A stretch of DNA of 22,943 bases from Zygnema cylindricum. Taxonomy: Eukaryota > Streptophyta > Zygnematophyceae > Zygnematales > Zygnemataceae. The notes below the pieces were generated by a model that made no database searches, was not told the origin of the DNA, and worked only from the letters and a program-made list of their open reading frames with translations. This document shows, piece by piece, positions 1-8,521 of this stretch (its first letter is position 1; the number at the start of each line of letters is the position of its first letter). Location: contig JBBHKE010003429.1 of assembly GCA_037447655.1 (NCBI GenBank), positions 177,204 to 200,146 of the forward strand, given 5' to 3'. Both the position numbers and the translations under genes were made by a program.

Positions 1-180
1 AAAAAAAAAAGGGAAGGAAAAAAAAAAACAAAAGAAAGAAAAAAAAAAAAAAAAAAAAAAAAATATAGAAGACAAAAACAGAAAAGACAAAAACGGAGAA
101 GACGAAAAAAAAGAAAGAAGAGAAGATGAAGACGAAAAAGAGTACGAAAAAAGAAAAATCGACGATCTCGTAAAAAAAAC
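1..180. repeat. Purine-rich A/G low-complexity tract
   Basis: Nearly uninterrupted A and G on the + strand, with homopolymeric A runs and loose GAAGAC/GACAAAAAC repeats. The T-poor composition keeps + frames open artificially. Confidence 0.8.
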
Positions 181-475
181 AATCCACACTAAAAAATGTG
201 GAGGAGTAATCATAGTCAAAAAATCGGATTCTAGTTTCCGGTGTACTATATCGACGGATGTTGTTTTTTACAATAAAAAGGACGTTGAGAAAACAGTAAA
301 TATCTCCGAAAATAAGAAAGAAGAAGAAATAAAAGACTATGAAAGTGAGAAAGAAAATATGAGTGAAGGCAAAATAAAGCTGGAATCGGTAGAAAAAGAC
401 GAGGAAAATTCGTCTCGACAAGAATCCATCTCGACCGTGGGATTGTTTCGGAAAAAACGATCAAAGCTTTGTTAA
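2..475 (+). CDS. Lys/Glu-rich open frame, possible 3' end of a gene (partial)
   Basis: I do not recognise this. One + strand frame stays open from the window edge to a TAA at 473-475, about 157 codons, with no ATG needed if it continues from an upstream exon. The first 45 or so codons are almost pure A/G, where stops are rare by chance, so they prove little. Codons from about 180 onward have mixed composition, including a stretch reading CGGVIIVKKSDSSFRCTIS, yet remain open. The tail is acidic and basic (KKEEEIKDYESEKEN) and ends in a basic patch, FRKKRSKLC. An AT-rich stretch that could be a 3' UTR follows. It could be the last exon of a charged nuclear or coiled-coil protein, or a chance frame in purine-rich DNA. 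No domain is recognisable. Confidence 0.33.
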   Translation, partial: KKKGKEKKKQKKEKKKKKKKNIEDKNRKDKNGEDEKKERREDEDEKEYEKRKIDDLVKKTIHTKKCGGVIIVKKSDSSFRCTISTDVVFYNKKDVEKTVNISENKKEEEIKDYESEKENMSEGKIKLESVEKDEENSSRQESISTVGLFRKKRSKLC

Positions 476-980
476 ACTAGAACATAAAAGTTGACTTTTT
501 TTTTTCGTAATTTGAATTTGATTTCACAAAATTAGTGGAGTTTACAAAATATTACTATTTCTGAAAATATGGTCTGTTTGTCGGCCGAATAATGTTTGCG
601 ACAATTTTTTTCTCAAATATAGAAAGAAGGGGAAAAAAAAGGAAAGGGATAAAAAATAAAGGATAAAAGGAAAGGAAAGGAAGGGAATCAAATCTGTAAG
701 TTGGAGGCTGTTTGAAATGTGATCGAGAAAAGGTTCAATTGAGGAGTTCATGAAAAATAGTGTGGATTTAATAGTGGTTTTCTTTTTAATATTTTGGCTT
801 TTAGTTGGAAATAGTTGACTTTTTCCTGAAAAGTACGACATAAACTGATTTTTAAAAAGATGTTTTTTATACCATAATAAATGCGAAAATCCGGTAAAAT
901 TTATTGGTTAGTCGATATCCTCCAAATCATTCTAGTTGGTAGTAAAAAGTGTTTTTTTCCGGGTATGTTCTCAGCGGACA
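476..980. other. AT-rich stretch without a recognisable gene
   Basis: AT-rich sequence with short G/A runs near 625-690. The frames on both strands are low-complexity or lack any family resemblance. I see no RNA gene or repeat family here. Confidence 0.6.
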
Positions 981-984
981 TTTC

Positions 985-1034
985 CTTTTTACTTTTTTTT
1001 TTTTTTATTTTTTTTTTGTTTTTTCTTTTTTTTT

Positions 1035-1095
<61 letters not shown>

Positions 1096-1160
1096 TTTTG
1101 TCTTTTTTTTTCTTCTTTTCTTTTTCTTCTTTTCTTTTTTTCTACTTTTTTTTCTTCTAA
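985..1160. repeat. Long T-rich homopolymer tract
   Basis: About 175 bases that are nearly all T, broken by single A, G or C bases. Read on the minus strand it is an A-rich tract. It may be the remnant of a retrotransposon poly(A) tail or simple replication slippage. Poly-Phe frames across it are meaningless. Confidence 0.85.
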
Positions 1161-1319
1161 AGTCCCATTAAGCCAGTATACCTACCAACATAAGTGGTAA
1201 AAGCCATAATCGCACTTTAAAAAAAAACTTGAATTTTGCAATATCTAACAACATCTAACAAAAAAAAAAAAAAAAATGTTGTTGACCTTCCAATGAATGA
1301 TTCTCATGAGTCCACAAAA

Positions 1320-2175
1320 TATGCTTATCCAAATTTGATCAGGTTGTCGGCACTTTTAAACCGAGATTCTCGAGGCGCTCTCCTTCGATTCTTTGCGTGC
1401 ACACTTTTTCTTTTGTGGTAGACCTAGTTCCGGAGCTTGGCTATGAGCAACATTAATTTTCTCCACTTTTGTTTTCCGGAGTTTGGGTATTAGCTACACT
1501 TATTTTATCCACTCTCCGTTTTACGCCTGCTCAATTCACCACAGTCCTCCGGTTTCAGTTTGGGCTATCTCACCCACCTTTGATGGGCTCTTTTGTTTGC
1601 TCGTGTGACCGAGTCCTTGAGCCCGACGGCATCCATTTGCTTCGTTGCTACCATAGCGGCGAGTTGATTCAGGCGCACGACGCAATTTGCCACACCATTG
1701 TAACTATCGCTTCCGAGGGGGGATTTTCTGTTCGCAGAGAGGTTTCCAATATTATTCCTTCGGATTAATATTGTACTACTCGATGATGCCCGTCGCATAT
1801 TCGGTGACATTGTTTTGGCGAACCCTACTTCGGATACAATCGTCAGTCAAGCGGCTCGGCATGTTGGAGTGGCCGTTTGTGACGCGACTAAGAAGAAGGA
1901 GCATGATTTTGCTTGCCGAAATGTTACGGATGACTTTATTCCAATTGTGGTCGAGATATTTGGTTGTTTGGGTGTTGCTTTGGACAAGCTTCTCCGTGCT
2001 TGTGATCAACGCTTGTTCGAGCGTGGGGGACTTGGGAGCCCTCCTGTTTCGTTCCTTACTTCTTTTTGTCGTTAACGTATATTTGTGGCTTTACAACAAG
2101 TGCAAGCTTCTATCCTCTTTCGATCGTTTATTACAGCTATAGATCATCGACGTGTCCCTCAATGTTGTCGTGCAT
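1320..2175 (+). pseudogene. Non-LTR retrotransposon copy A, truncated 3' part of ORF (CCHC plus endonuclease-like region)
   Basis: Homologous at protein level to the C-terminal part of copy B at 13303-14481. Shared blocks include LRFQFGLSHPPLMGSF, a zinc-type motif C-x-C-x9-H-x3-C (CSCDRVLEPDGIHLLRC), then HDAI, REVSNIIPSD, RRIFGDIVLANPTS and VEIFGCLGVALDKLLRAC. In RLE-type non-LTR elements a CCHC motif followed by a restriction-like endonuclease is the known arrangement, and the spacing here resembles it. The frame is broken: a stop lies at 1766-1768 and the conserved blocks continue in another frame from about 1790. A diverged tandem duplication of roughly 45-50 bp near 1430-1515 adds another disruption. 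The RT domain is absent, so the copy is 5' truncated, which is usual for LINEs. It ends about where the downstream flank of the gypsy element begins. Confidence 0.7.
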
Positions 2176-2189
2176 GTGACAAACGAAAT

Positions 2190-2366
2190 GATAAACATGC
2201 AACACAATCAGCTGCAAAAGGGAAGGAAGAAGAAATCAGCAAAAAAGGTCGTGACATAGCAGAGAATTGGTAGCATAAAATTGTACAGGCAGCAAACAAC
2301 AAATAAACATATCACAAGAAAAGGAAAAGGTAGAGTGAGAGAGGAAGCTAGGAGGCTCAGTTTATT
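2190..2366 (-). repeat. Probable 3' LTR remnant of the gypsy element
   Basis: Sequence between the polypurine tract and the end of non-LTR copy A. By position it should be the start of the 3' LTR. I could not find a matching 5' LTR by eye upstream of Gag, so this rests on location only. It contains no gene-like frame. Confidence 0.3.
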
Positions 2367-2376
2367 CCCCCCCCAA
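2367..2376 (-). other. Polypurine tract of the gypsy element
   Basis: On the minus strand this reads AA followed by eight G, and lies 4 bases after the TAA (2381-2383) ending the PHD-finger frame. A G-rich purine run between the end of pol and the 3' LTR is the expected plus-strand primer in LTR retrotransposons. Its position supports the PHD finger as the true C-terminus of Pol. The 3' LTR would begin just below this, perhaps with TG at 2359-2358. Confidence 0.6.
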
Positions 2377-2380
2377 CTCT

Positions 2381-2923
2381 TTAGCTTGCCGAAGAGCTGG
2401 CCAATACGACTGGTAACTCTCGGCAGCCGTGACAAAACCAATGACCGTCCGGAACTGCTGTTAACAGAGGAACCAAACACTCCATGTGAAATCCCTGGTT
2501 GCAATGGTCGCATAGAAGCATTGATGTTTCTCCGTCGGCTCGTTTGCAAAGTGTGCATTTTGTAGCCTTAGTGATAGGCATACGCATAGGGTCCATGTCC
2601 TGGGACAGATCCGGTAAATAACATGGAGCACAGTTCTTCGAATGCTCCCGCAAGGTTCGCGTGTCTGCTCCTTGAACTCCTAACCTGCCATTTGTATCTA
2701 ATTCGATTATTCGGAGAATATGAGGTGAAACATCTGTGTCCTAGGTATCGAAAGATTGGCGTCGTAAGTAAACATAATCTCCCACTTGGCAAGGCTTCTG
2801 TTGGGGCCGGTAGCCACCGCTGCGTGTAGTGGCAAAGCGCCAAGTATCTCTGTGCTGGGCGATCTGCAAGTTGTCAAAAGCCATGGGCATCTCTCGGGCA
2901 AAAAACATTGTCCTGTTAGTAAG
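2381..2923 (-). pseudogene. Integrase C-terminal domain fused to a PHD finger (end of gypsy Pol)
   Basis: This continues in the same reading frame as the integrase core, after a TAA at 2924-2926. It first gives the GPY-like integrase C-terminal region (RFATTRSGGYRPQQ, then VGDYVYLRR), then a TAG at 2741-2743, then the block ending NCAPCYLPDL. A complete C4HC3 PHD finger follows: C-x2-C, 11 residues, C-x2-C, 4 residues, H-x2-C, 14 residues, C-x2-C, with core MLLCDHCNQGFHMECL and the Trp before the last Cys pair (GHWFCHGC). PHD fingers of this form usually bind the histone H3 tail, so a role in chromatin-guided integration is inferred by analogy with chromodomains of chromoviruses. The frame ends at 2381, 4 bases before the polypurine tract. 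The two in-frame stops are the visible damage. The finger itself keeps all eight metal ligands. Confidence 0.85.
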
Positions 2924-3902
2924 TTATTCATGAAAAACCTCGTCAGACAGTAAGGGAAAAGGAAATCTTGCGGCTTTCTGAATATTCCTACCCACCAAGG
3001 GTTGACGCCCAAATAAGACATAGTACGGACTGAAATTAGCAAGACTTGCCTGTACCGACATTCGATACCCCATGGCAATATAGCCAAGTGACTCGTCCCA
3101 CACCGTTATATGTTTCTCCAAGCAATGATTGCGTAATGCCCGCTTGAAGGTCTGAACTGCACGTTCCGCCAATCTATCAGCCTGTGGATGATCGCGGCTT
3201 GTTCGACGATGGTCTATGATAGCGTCATCTAGCATTTCTTGGAATTCTCCGCAAAATTCAGTCCCTTGATCTGTGAGGACTTCGGCTGGAGCGCCGTATC
3301 TCATAAGGACATGTTCTTTAAAAGCGGCGGTGGTGAGCTTATCAGTTTTGTGTGGTAACGCTACTACTTCAACCCATTTGCTAAAATTTTCAATCATGAT
3401 CATTAAATATTGTTTCCCCCTCCGGGATATCGAGAAGGGGCCTGCTAAATCGCACGACCAGCGGTAAAATAACCCCTTGATGGGTAATGGTTGGAGGGTA
3501 GTCTGCCGGTTGCTAAAAGAGGTACGTAGAAGATCACATATTGCACACTTGTGCAATACCGGTGCAACATCAGATTGCATCCCAGACCACCAATAGCGTG
3601 CCTGCAGCAAGCTTAAGGTGCGTTTGGTCCCATAGTGACCCAGCTCGGAGTGAATTTGTTCAATCAGCGAGAGACGTTCAGTCGGGCGAGGCATGTGTCT
3701 GTGACTACTGTCCGCTAACAATCGAACTAGCGAACCACCTAACCAAAGATAATTTTTAGCCCTTTTCTTTACTCGTTCCTCCTCCTCGGATGTAGCGCCT
3801 GGTCGGAAGGTTTGTGAGGAGAGGAAAAGAATTAGTGCTCCGTCTCGCCATGGATGGTTTGTGAGGAGAGGAAAAGAATTAGTGCTCCGTCTCGCCATGG
3901 AT
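2924..3902 (-). pseudogene. Ty3/gypsy integrase core (zinc-binding and DDE catalytic domains)
   Basis: The integrase inserts element cDNA into host DNA. Visible in order are the N-terminal zinc domain (two His in IHSELGHYGTKRTL, then CAIC), the first catalytic Asp in WSCDLAGPF, the second in LTDQGTEF, and the Glu in DRLAERAVQTFKRAL, so the DDE triad is present. The usual G in the HPQADG motif is R here. A 47-bp tandem duplication at 3809-3902 forms the start of this frame and separates it from RNase H, which lies in another frame. Because 47 is not a multiple of 3, it accounts exactly for the frame change. The frame ends at a nonsense TAA at 2924-2926, and conserved integrase sequence continues beyond it. 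Confidence 0.9.
3809..3902. repeat. 47-bp tandem duplication, two copies
   Basis: Units 3809-3855 and 3856-3902 are identical by eye. The duplication falls at the RNase H to integrase junction and shifts the frame by two bases. Removing one unit would place both domains in one frame. Confidence 0.9.
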
Positions 3903-4507
3903 CCGGGGCAGAACGAGAGTGGGGCAGTGAGGCTAAAGAATGTGTGATATAAAACCTTGGTGACATAGTAGCTAAGTCGTCATCGAAATCCTGCCGAACT
4001 CCATTGTCTGTGGTCCTTGGCAAAGGATTTCGTGAAATGCCATCTGCATTTAAACTAAGTAATCCTGGACGGTGAGTTATTTCCACATCATATTCTTGTA
4101 AAATTAATGCCCATCGCGCTAATTTTTTTGACAATTTATCGTTCGTCATCAGCCAATGTAAAGGCTGATGGTCGGTTAGAAGGGTAAACAGTTTTCCGTA
4201 AAGGTAGTGACGAAAGTGTACAATGCCCCAAAATGATGCTAGACATTCTCCTTCATAACTAGTGTAATTTGACTCCGCACGATTATTACTCCTGCTTGCG
4301 TAAGCGACCACGTATTCTTCTCCTGTTAGTTCACGCTGAGTTAAGATGGCAGCAATGTCTAACACGCTGAGTTAAGATGGCAGCAATGTCAGGCTTTCTG
4401 AAGTCTGTTTGTAGGCAGAAATGTAATTTGTGGTTAGGAGGTCGGAGGATTGGAGCACTAGAGAGGGCATCTTTCAACTTCTGGAACCCTGAAATCTGAT
4501 CAGGTCC
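3903..4507 (-). pseudogene. Ty3/gypsy RNase H domain
   Basis: RNase H degrades the RNA strand of the RNA-DNA hybrid during reverse transcription. The domain begins near 4490 in the RT frame (FQKLKDALSSAPIL, then LQTDF with the first catalytic Asp). After the 31-bp duplication it continues as EYVVAYASRSNN, YEGECLA (catalytic Glu), FRHYLYG and LLTDHQPLHWL (catalytic Asp), ending with the usual HRPG and N-A-D-G-I-S-R motifs. All recognisable catalytic acids are present. The frame break between LQTDF and EYVVAYAS is explained by the duplication at 4332-4390. A nonsense TAG at 4508-4510 separates it from the RT thumb. Confidence 0.88.
4332..4390. repeat. Short tandem duplication, period 31 bp
   Basis: Positions 4332-4359 recur at 4363-4390. 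The period of 31 shifts the reading frame inside the RNase H domain by one base and duplicates the segment encoding DIAAILTQ. Confidence 0.88.
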
Positions 4508-5641
4508 CTAAACGAAAGGATCTTCTTTCTTGAGCAAATCGTTCAATGGTGAAGCGATAGTGCTGAAACTCGAAATAAACCTGCGATAATAATTGGCTAA
4601 TCCTAGGAAGGCTCGAAGCCTCGTGAGATCAACGAGGGTTGGCAGTTTGCTGATAGCCTCAATTTTTGCTTCAAGTGGTGTGATTCCCTCGAAGGAAATG
4701 AAATATCCAAGGTAAGGCACACCCACGGACCCAAAATACATTTAGCTGGTGACATTTTAACCCGACCTTTTTCAGTTCAGTTAGGACCCATTCGATATGA
4801 GCTGCGTGATCTTCAATTGTGGCAGAGGCGATAATCAAATCATCAATATAACATCGTTCAAACTTGGAACCACCTAAAACTGAATCCATTACTTTTTGAA
4901 AAACTGCGGAGGCGTTCTTAAGTTCAAAAGGCATGACAGACCACTCCCAATGACATCACTACCCCAAAAAGCGATTTTATGCCTATCCTTCTCCTCTATT
5001 TCAATCTGGTTAAAGCCTTGTCGTAAATCCAGAATACTGAAATATTTAGCGCCTCCTACATGATCAAATATTTTTTCGGCCAATGGCATTGGATGTCGAT
5101 CTTGTATCGTTCTAGCAATGAGTTCACGGTAATCGCCGCACATCCTGCGATCGGTAAATTTTCCTTCGGCATCTTTTTTTTCTGGGCATGACAATGGGTG
5201 CTGCAAAAGTAGAATCCGATCGATAAATGAGGCCAGCTTCCTCTAATTCATCGCAGCGTTGGTCCACTAATTCCCATCCGTTTCAGATAATCGGTGTTTC
5301 GGCTTGAAAATGGGACGATCGTCTTTCATATCTATAGACATTTTATAGGTGGTATGGCGACCAAGATCATTCATAGAGAAAGCAAAAGCGTCAATATTCC
5401 GAAGAATCACTTCGTTCAATAGATCATGTTCAGATTGAGAGAGATTAGAGCCAAATTTCCATTTAGGATATTCCGAACCTTTAATCCTCATTGCTTCCAT
5501 GGCTTGTGCAAAAGCTACTTGTTCATCCGCGATAAGTGACTGACCTAATAAGTAAACAACCGGTGTTTCCTTTAGGCAGTTTGTCCAATGGTGCCAGCTG
5601 CGAGTAGGAAAGAGTGCAGTCCAGTGAGGACGTGTTGACAT
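4508..5641 (-). pseudogene. Ty3/gypsy reverse transcriptase
   Basis: Copies element RNA into cDNA. The N-terminal part at 5267-5641 ends IFKPKHRLSETDGN, followed by the palm: DRRMCGDYRELIART, HPMPLAEKIFD, then YFSILDLRQGFNQI with the first catalytic Asp, and KIAFWG. After a one-base shift near 4940 comes MPFELKNASAVFQKVMDS, followed by CYIDDLIIA, the catalytic YxDD box. A second one-base shift near 4745 leads to VPYLGYFISFEGI and FLGLANYYRRFI of the thumb and connection. Further stops lie near 5206-5267 and at 4508-4510. The order and motifs match Ty3/gypsy RT closely. In this element the methyltransferase, and not only the protease, lies directly upstream. Confidence 0.9.
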
Positions 5642-5703
5642 ATGACTAGAGGGAGCAGATGGTGTTGACAGATGATGTTGACATATGACTAGAGGGAGCA
5701 GAT
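5633..5703. repeat. Short tandem duplication, period 43 bp
   Basis: Positions 5633-5660 recur at 5676-5703. The period of 43 changes the frame between the linker after the methyltransferase (frame used at 5918-5646) and the RT N-terminal frame (5641-5267), and accounts for that change. Confidence 0.85.
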
Positions 5704-5929
5704 TGGGCAGCAGTATATGCCGGAATGGACCATGACATGTGGCTAGGGTTCAAGAAATCGTAGATTGTGACATCAAGAGAAGGTTTTATAGAGGATGGGG
5801 AAGAGGGAAAATTGAGAAGGTGTCCCTCTAAAGGTGACAATGTGTTTAGAAATTGGTGATGCATTCCCCCCCCCAGCTGGTTGAGACGGATGGGTTTGTG
5901 CGTAACGACCTGCTGCAAATCCGAGACCT
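5646..5929 (-). pseudogene. Linker of gypsy Pol between methyltransferase and RT
   Basis: A low-complexity Ser/Pro-rich open frame between the last methyltransferase motif and the RT. A run of nine C in the + strand (about 5867-5875) encodes a Gly-rich patch and is a probable site of length change, since the adjacent frames differ on either side. No domain is recognised. Confidence 0.45.
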
Positions 5930-7102
5930 AAGACAAATGAGAGGGATTGAGGGTCCATGACACGACCTAAAAGATGCAGCGTTGTCGTTCTGTGAGACCA
6001 TGGGCAGCCGTAGTGTTGGGAAGGAAATGCATAAAGTGTTCCCGTTCTGTGGCTGTAGGTTCATCTAGGTCGCATGTGTGAATATTTCTGAGCAGGCCGT
6101 GCCCATCACCAAAGAAAGCGTGAGAGTGTGGATAAGACACTAGAGTGGGGAGAACTTTGAGTGGTTGGCCTGAGAAGTTAATGTTGTAATTCGGTGGGTG
6201 ATCAGGCTGCAAACAGGTTTGGACTTTGTGAAAAGGAAGAAGTGCAGTCTGAATATCTGTAAAAGGAGGTTTGATAGAAAGATTTCCTTCTCTAAGGCGT
6301 CAATCAAGTTGGTCCATTTAGATCTAACCCGATGAGCTAAGGACCCATGACGAGCGGCATCAATGATAAGAGGAGGACCAATTAATGCTTCTATCCACTT
6401 GTAATCAGCTAACACTTTAGGTCTAGGATCGTTATAGGCTGCCACGTTTTCCAAAATATATCCCAATGGGCGATCGAAAAATTGCAAAAAATGCATGATA
6501 CGAAGTAATTCAAAGAATAATTTGGTGCGGGGATCAACTAAGCCGAGACCTTTGCCTGCTCGTGACATTCCCTGACACTCCCAACCGGCAAAGAGAAGAT
6601 CGATTGGTTCCACATCGAGAAGGTGTTAGTTTCCTATCAAACGAATATCTTGAGGTAATGCTGTATGCATGTGAGCAAAGGCAGATTTAGGGAAAAGATG
6701 TGGATATTGTCCGTGTAAAAGATTACAGTGATGTGTTTGGGCTTTCCGAGCTAAAGGGTCAGTGTCAACTGAGTAGTAGTGCTTGATAAGTAATCCGTTG
6801 CGAAGGCATGAGAGTAGAGAGGTACCTATGTATGCGAACATGTCTAAAATGACTAGACCATCTTGATGAGGTTTGACCTGTATTGGTTTCCAATTAATGG
6901 GAAGAAAACCGGAAGGATCTATAAAAATAAGAGGCAGAGGTGGAACCCGCGATAAAGGAATCTGAAGTGTGTGTTTGTAGATGTGATCAGACTCGCGAGA
7001 ATCAATAATAAAACCTGGATTATCAAAAAGTTCAGGCAAAGAAGGACTGTCGGGCAAAATTTCCTCGGCGGAAAGAGAATGAAAAATTTCAAATCCCACC
7101 AA
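5930..7102 (-). pseudogene. C5 cytosine DNA methyltransferase domain captured in gypsy Pol
   Basis: C5 methyltransferases transfer a methyl group from S-adenosylmethionine to cytosine. Motifs appear in order. Motif I is LDMFAYIGTSLL (SAM binding, one Gly replaced by Tyr). The acidic motif II is YYSVDTDPLARK. Motif IV is LLFAGWECQGMSRAGKGLG with the catalytic Cys, followed by DPRTKLFFELLRI. Motif VI is GYILENV. Motif VIII-like is GSLAHRVRSKWTNL. Motif IX-X-like is TATEREHFMHFL, then FLGRVMDPQSLSFVLG. The AHR-x-R form of motif VIII resembles DNMT3/DRM-type enzymes more than DNMT1. The usual Pro before the Cys is Glu here. A TAA at 6626-6628 and frame changes near 6285 and 5965 inactivate this copy. 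Methyltransferases inside gypsy-like elements are reported for the charophyte Klebsormidium, and inside other retrotransposons of dinoflagellates. Self-methylation of new copies is an inferred role. Confidence 0.85.
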
Positions 7103-7214
7103 ATTTCCAGAATAATCCCATTAAATTTCCGGAATAAGCAGGGACAGATGGGGTTGCGTGAGCCATAATGGGCATGGATTGGCGTGCTGAAATTAGAGGG
7201 AGACAAATTTTCTT

Positions 7215-8279
7215 TTACGGATAATTGGTAGGACGGTAGCAAAAAGTTTGATCGTACATATCAACGCCGCCTCCTACTCTGAAAATCACATCTTGCCCCA
7301 CTAAACACTCAAAATCACTACATTTGGTGACCAATGCGTGAGCACGAACTTCCGCAAAATTAGATTATGTACCATTTTGAAACCTAAAACAGAGTGGATC
7401 CTTTGTAATGCCCAAAACTGGTTCGGTTGTTCCCGCTGAGGTGAGTAAACGTGTGGAAATGGACTGAAGTTTATCAGCTGTCAGACCTAGTTTCAGTGCA
7501 AAAGATGACCCCAAAATAATTGGTTTCGCACCGGTGTCCATAAGTGGTAATGACGGTATGACACCATTGACTGAAAATGCACCCTTCCCATTATCTAGAA
7601 AACTGATGTGTGGGTCAAGTGAACTACGCTCGTCGGTAGAGATAGGCCTAAGAGCGTCAAGATTACGGTTCATTTGTAAAGCCTGTAATGCTGCAAATGG
7701 GATGGATGTCACCGTAGATTTAAGGTTGGGTGAATCGAAAATCATAGTAGACAAAATGCATAATCTTTCCTTAACCCTATGGCTGTCCTGAATGGAGCGG
7801 TCAAGAATAGTGAGTGCTTCCGCCGTGATGGTGGAAGCTGTTTCGGGTAAATTGGTTGCGGTTTCTTTGGAAAATGATAATGGTAGACATGTGCTAGACT
7901 GTTTACCCTCACGATTGTGATCAACTGTCCCCTTGTCAAATGTGGTTGCCCGCTTTTGAATGGTTGAATCTCGTAAAACTCGGCCTGCTAGCGTGGGGAG
8001 GTGGACAACTGTACGAGCCATACCAGTTAGGTGAGTCGGCCGTTTCATTTGAGCCATAAGGGCTGCAAACTGGTCTTTGATCATAGCGACCATTTGAGTT
8101 TGCATTTCCTCTCTCTCTTTTTCTCTCCGAGACACTTTAGGTGGAGAATTTATTTCTGACTCTTTAACTGGTTGGACTACTTTGGCAGATCTAGCCGGTA
8201 TGCCACCATTTCGAATCTGATTTTGATATGAAAATTCGGGGTTTTTGATGTGACAACGATACACAAAGTGGCCAGTCTG
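7215..8279 (-). pseudogene. Gypsy Gag-Pol linker and aspartic protease
   Basis: The retropepsin cleaves the polyprotein. The frame opens just after the broken second zinc knuckle, runs through a charged, probably helical segment (SRREKEREEMQTQMVAMIKD), then a long unassigned linker. It reaches the protease active site LPLMDTGAKPIIL, with DTGA near 7530-7545, followed by SFALKLGL. A nonsense TAA at 7365-7367 interrupts it, but the same frame continues with CLVGQDVIFR and CYRPTNYP to a stop at 7215-7217. Retroviral-type proteases act as dimers with one DTG per chain, and only one is seen here. The methyltransferase begins about 110 bases further on in another frame. Confidence 0.78.
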
Positions 8280-8513
8280 TTAACAGTGTGTACAGGTCGC
8301 AGATTTATCCGGGCACATCCGAGCATCATGCCCGGTCTTGCCACATCGGAAACAAATCCAATTGGATGGTTGATTTGGTGGGGTTCCCATAGCTGGGACC
8401 CTTGGTGGCCGATTATTTGGCCCCAAGTTACAAAGATTTTGAGAATTGAAAGGGTTAGGATCTTTTTGAGGGGCTTTTGGTCGATCGTGGGCCTCCCACC
8501 AACAATTTGTCAT
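8247..8513 (-). pseudogene. Gag nucleocapsid region with two CCHC zinc knuckles
   Basis: CCHC knuckles of nucleocapsid bind element RNA. The first, CFRCGKTGHDARMC, fits C-x2-C-x4-H-x4-C exactly. The second fits the same spacing if the stop TAA at 8280-8282 is counted as one residue: CTHC, stop, QTGHFVYRC. The stop therefore replaces a single residue inside the knuckle, most simply by one base change. The segment is in the protease frame, and the Gag upstream is in another. Frame continuity is lost near 8600. Confidence 0.8.
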
Positions 8514-8521
8514 CTTGTATT

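Noticed and set aside
881-1200. Overlapping poly-Phe frames on +
   Set aside because: They are translations of a T homopolymer tract, with no start context or conserved segment.
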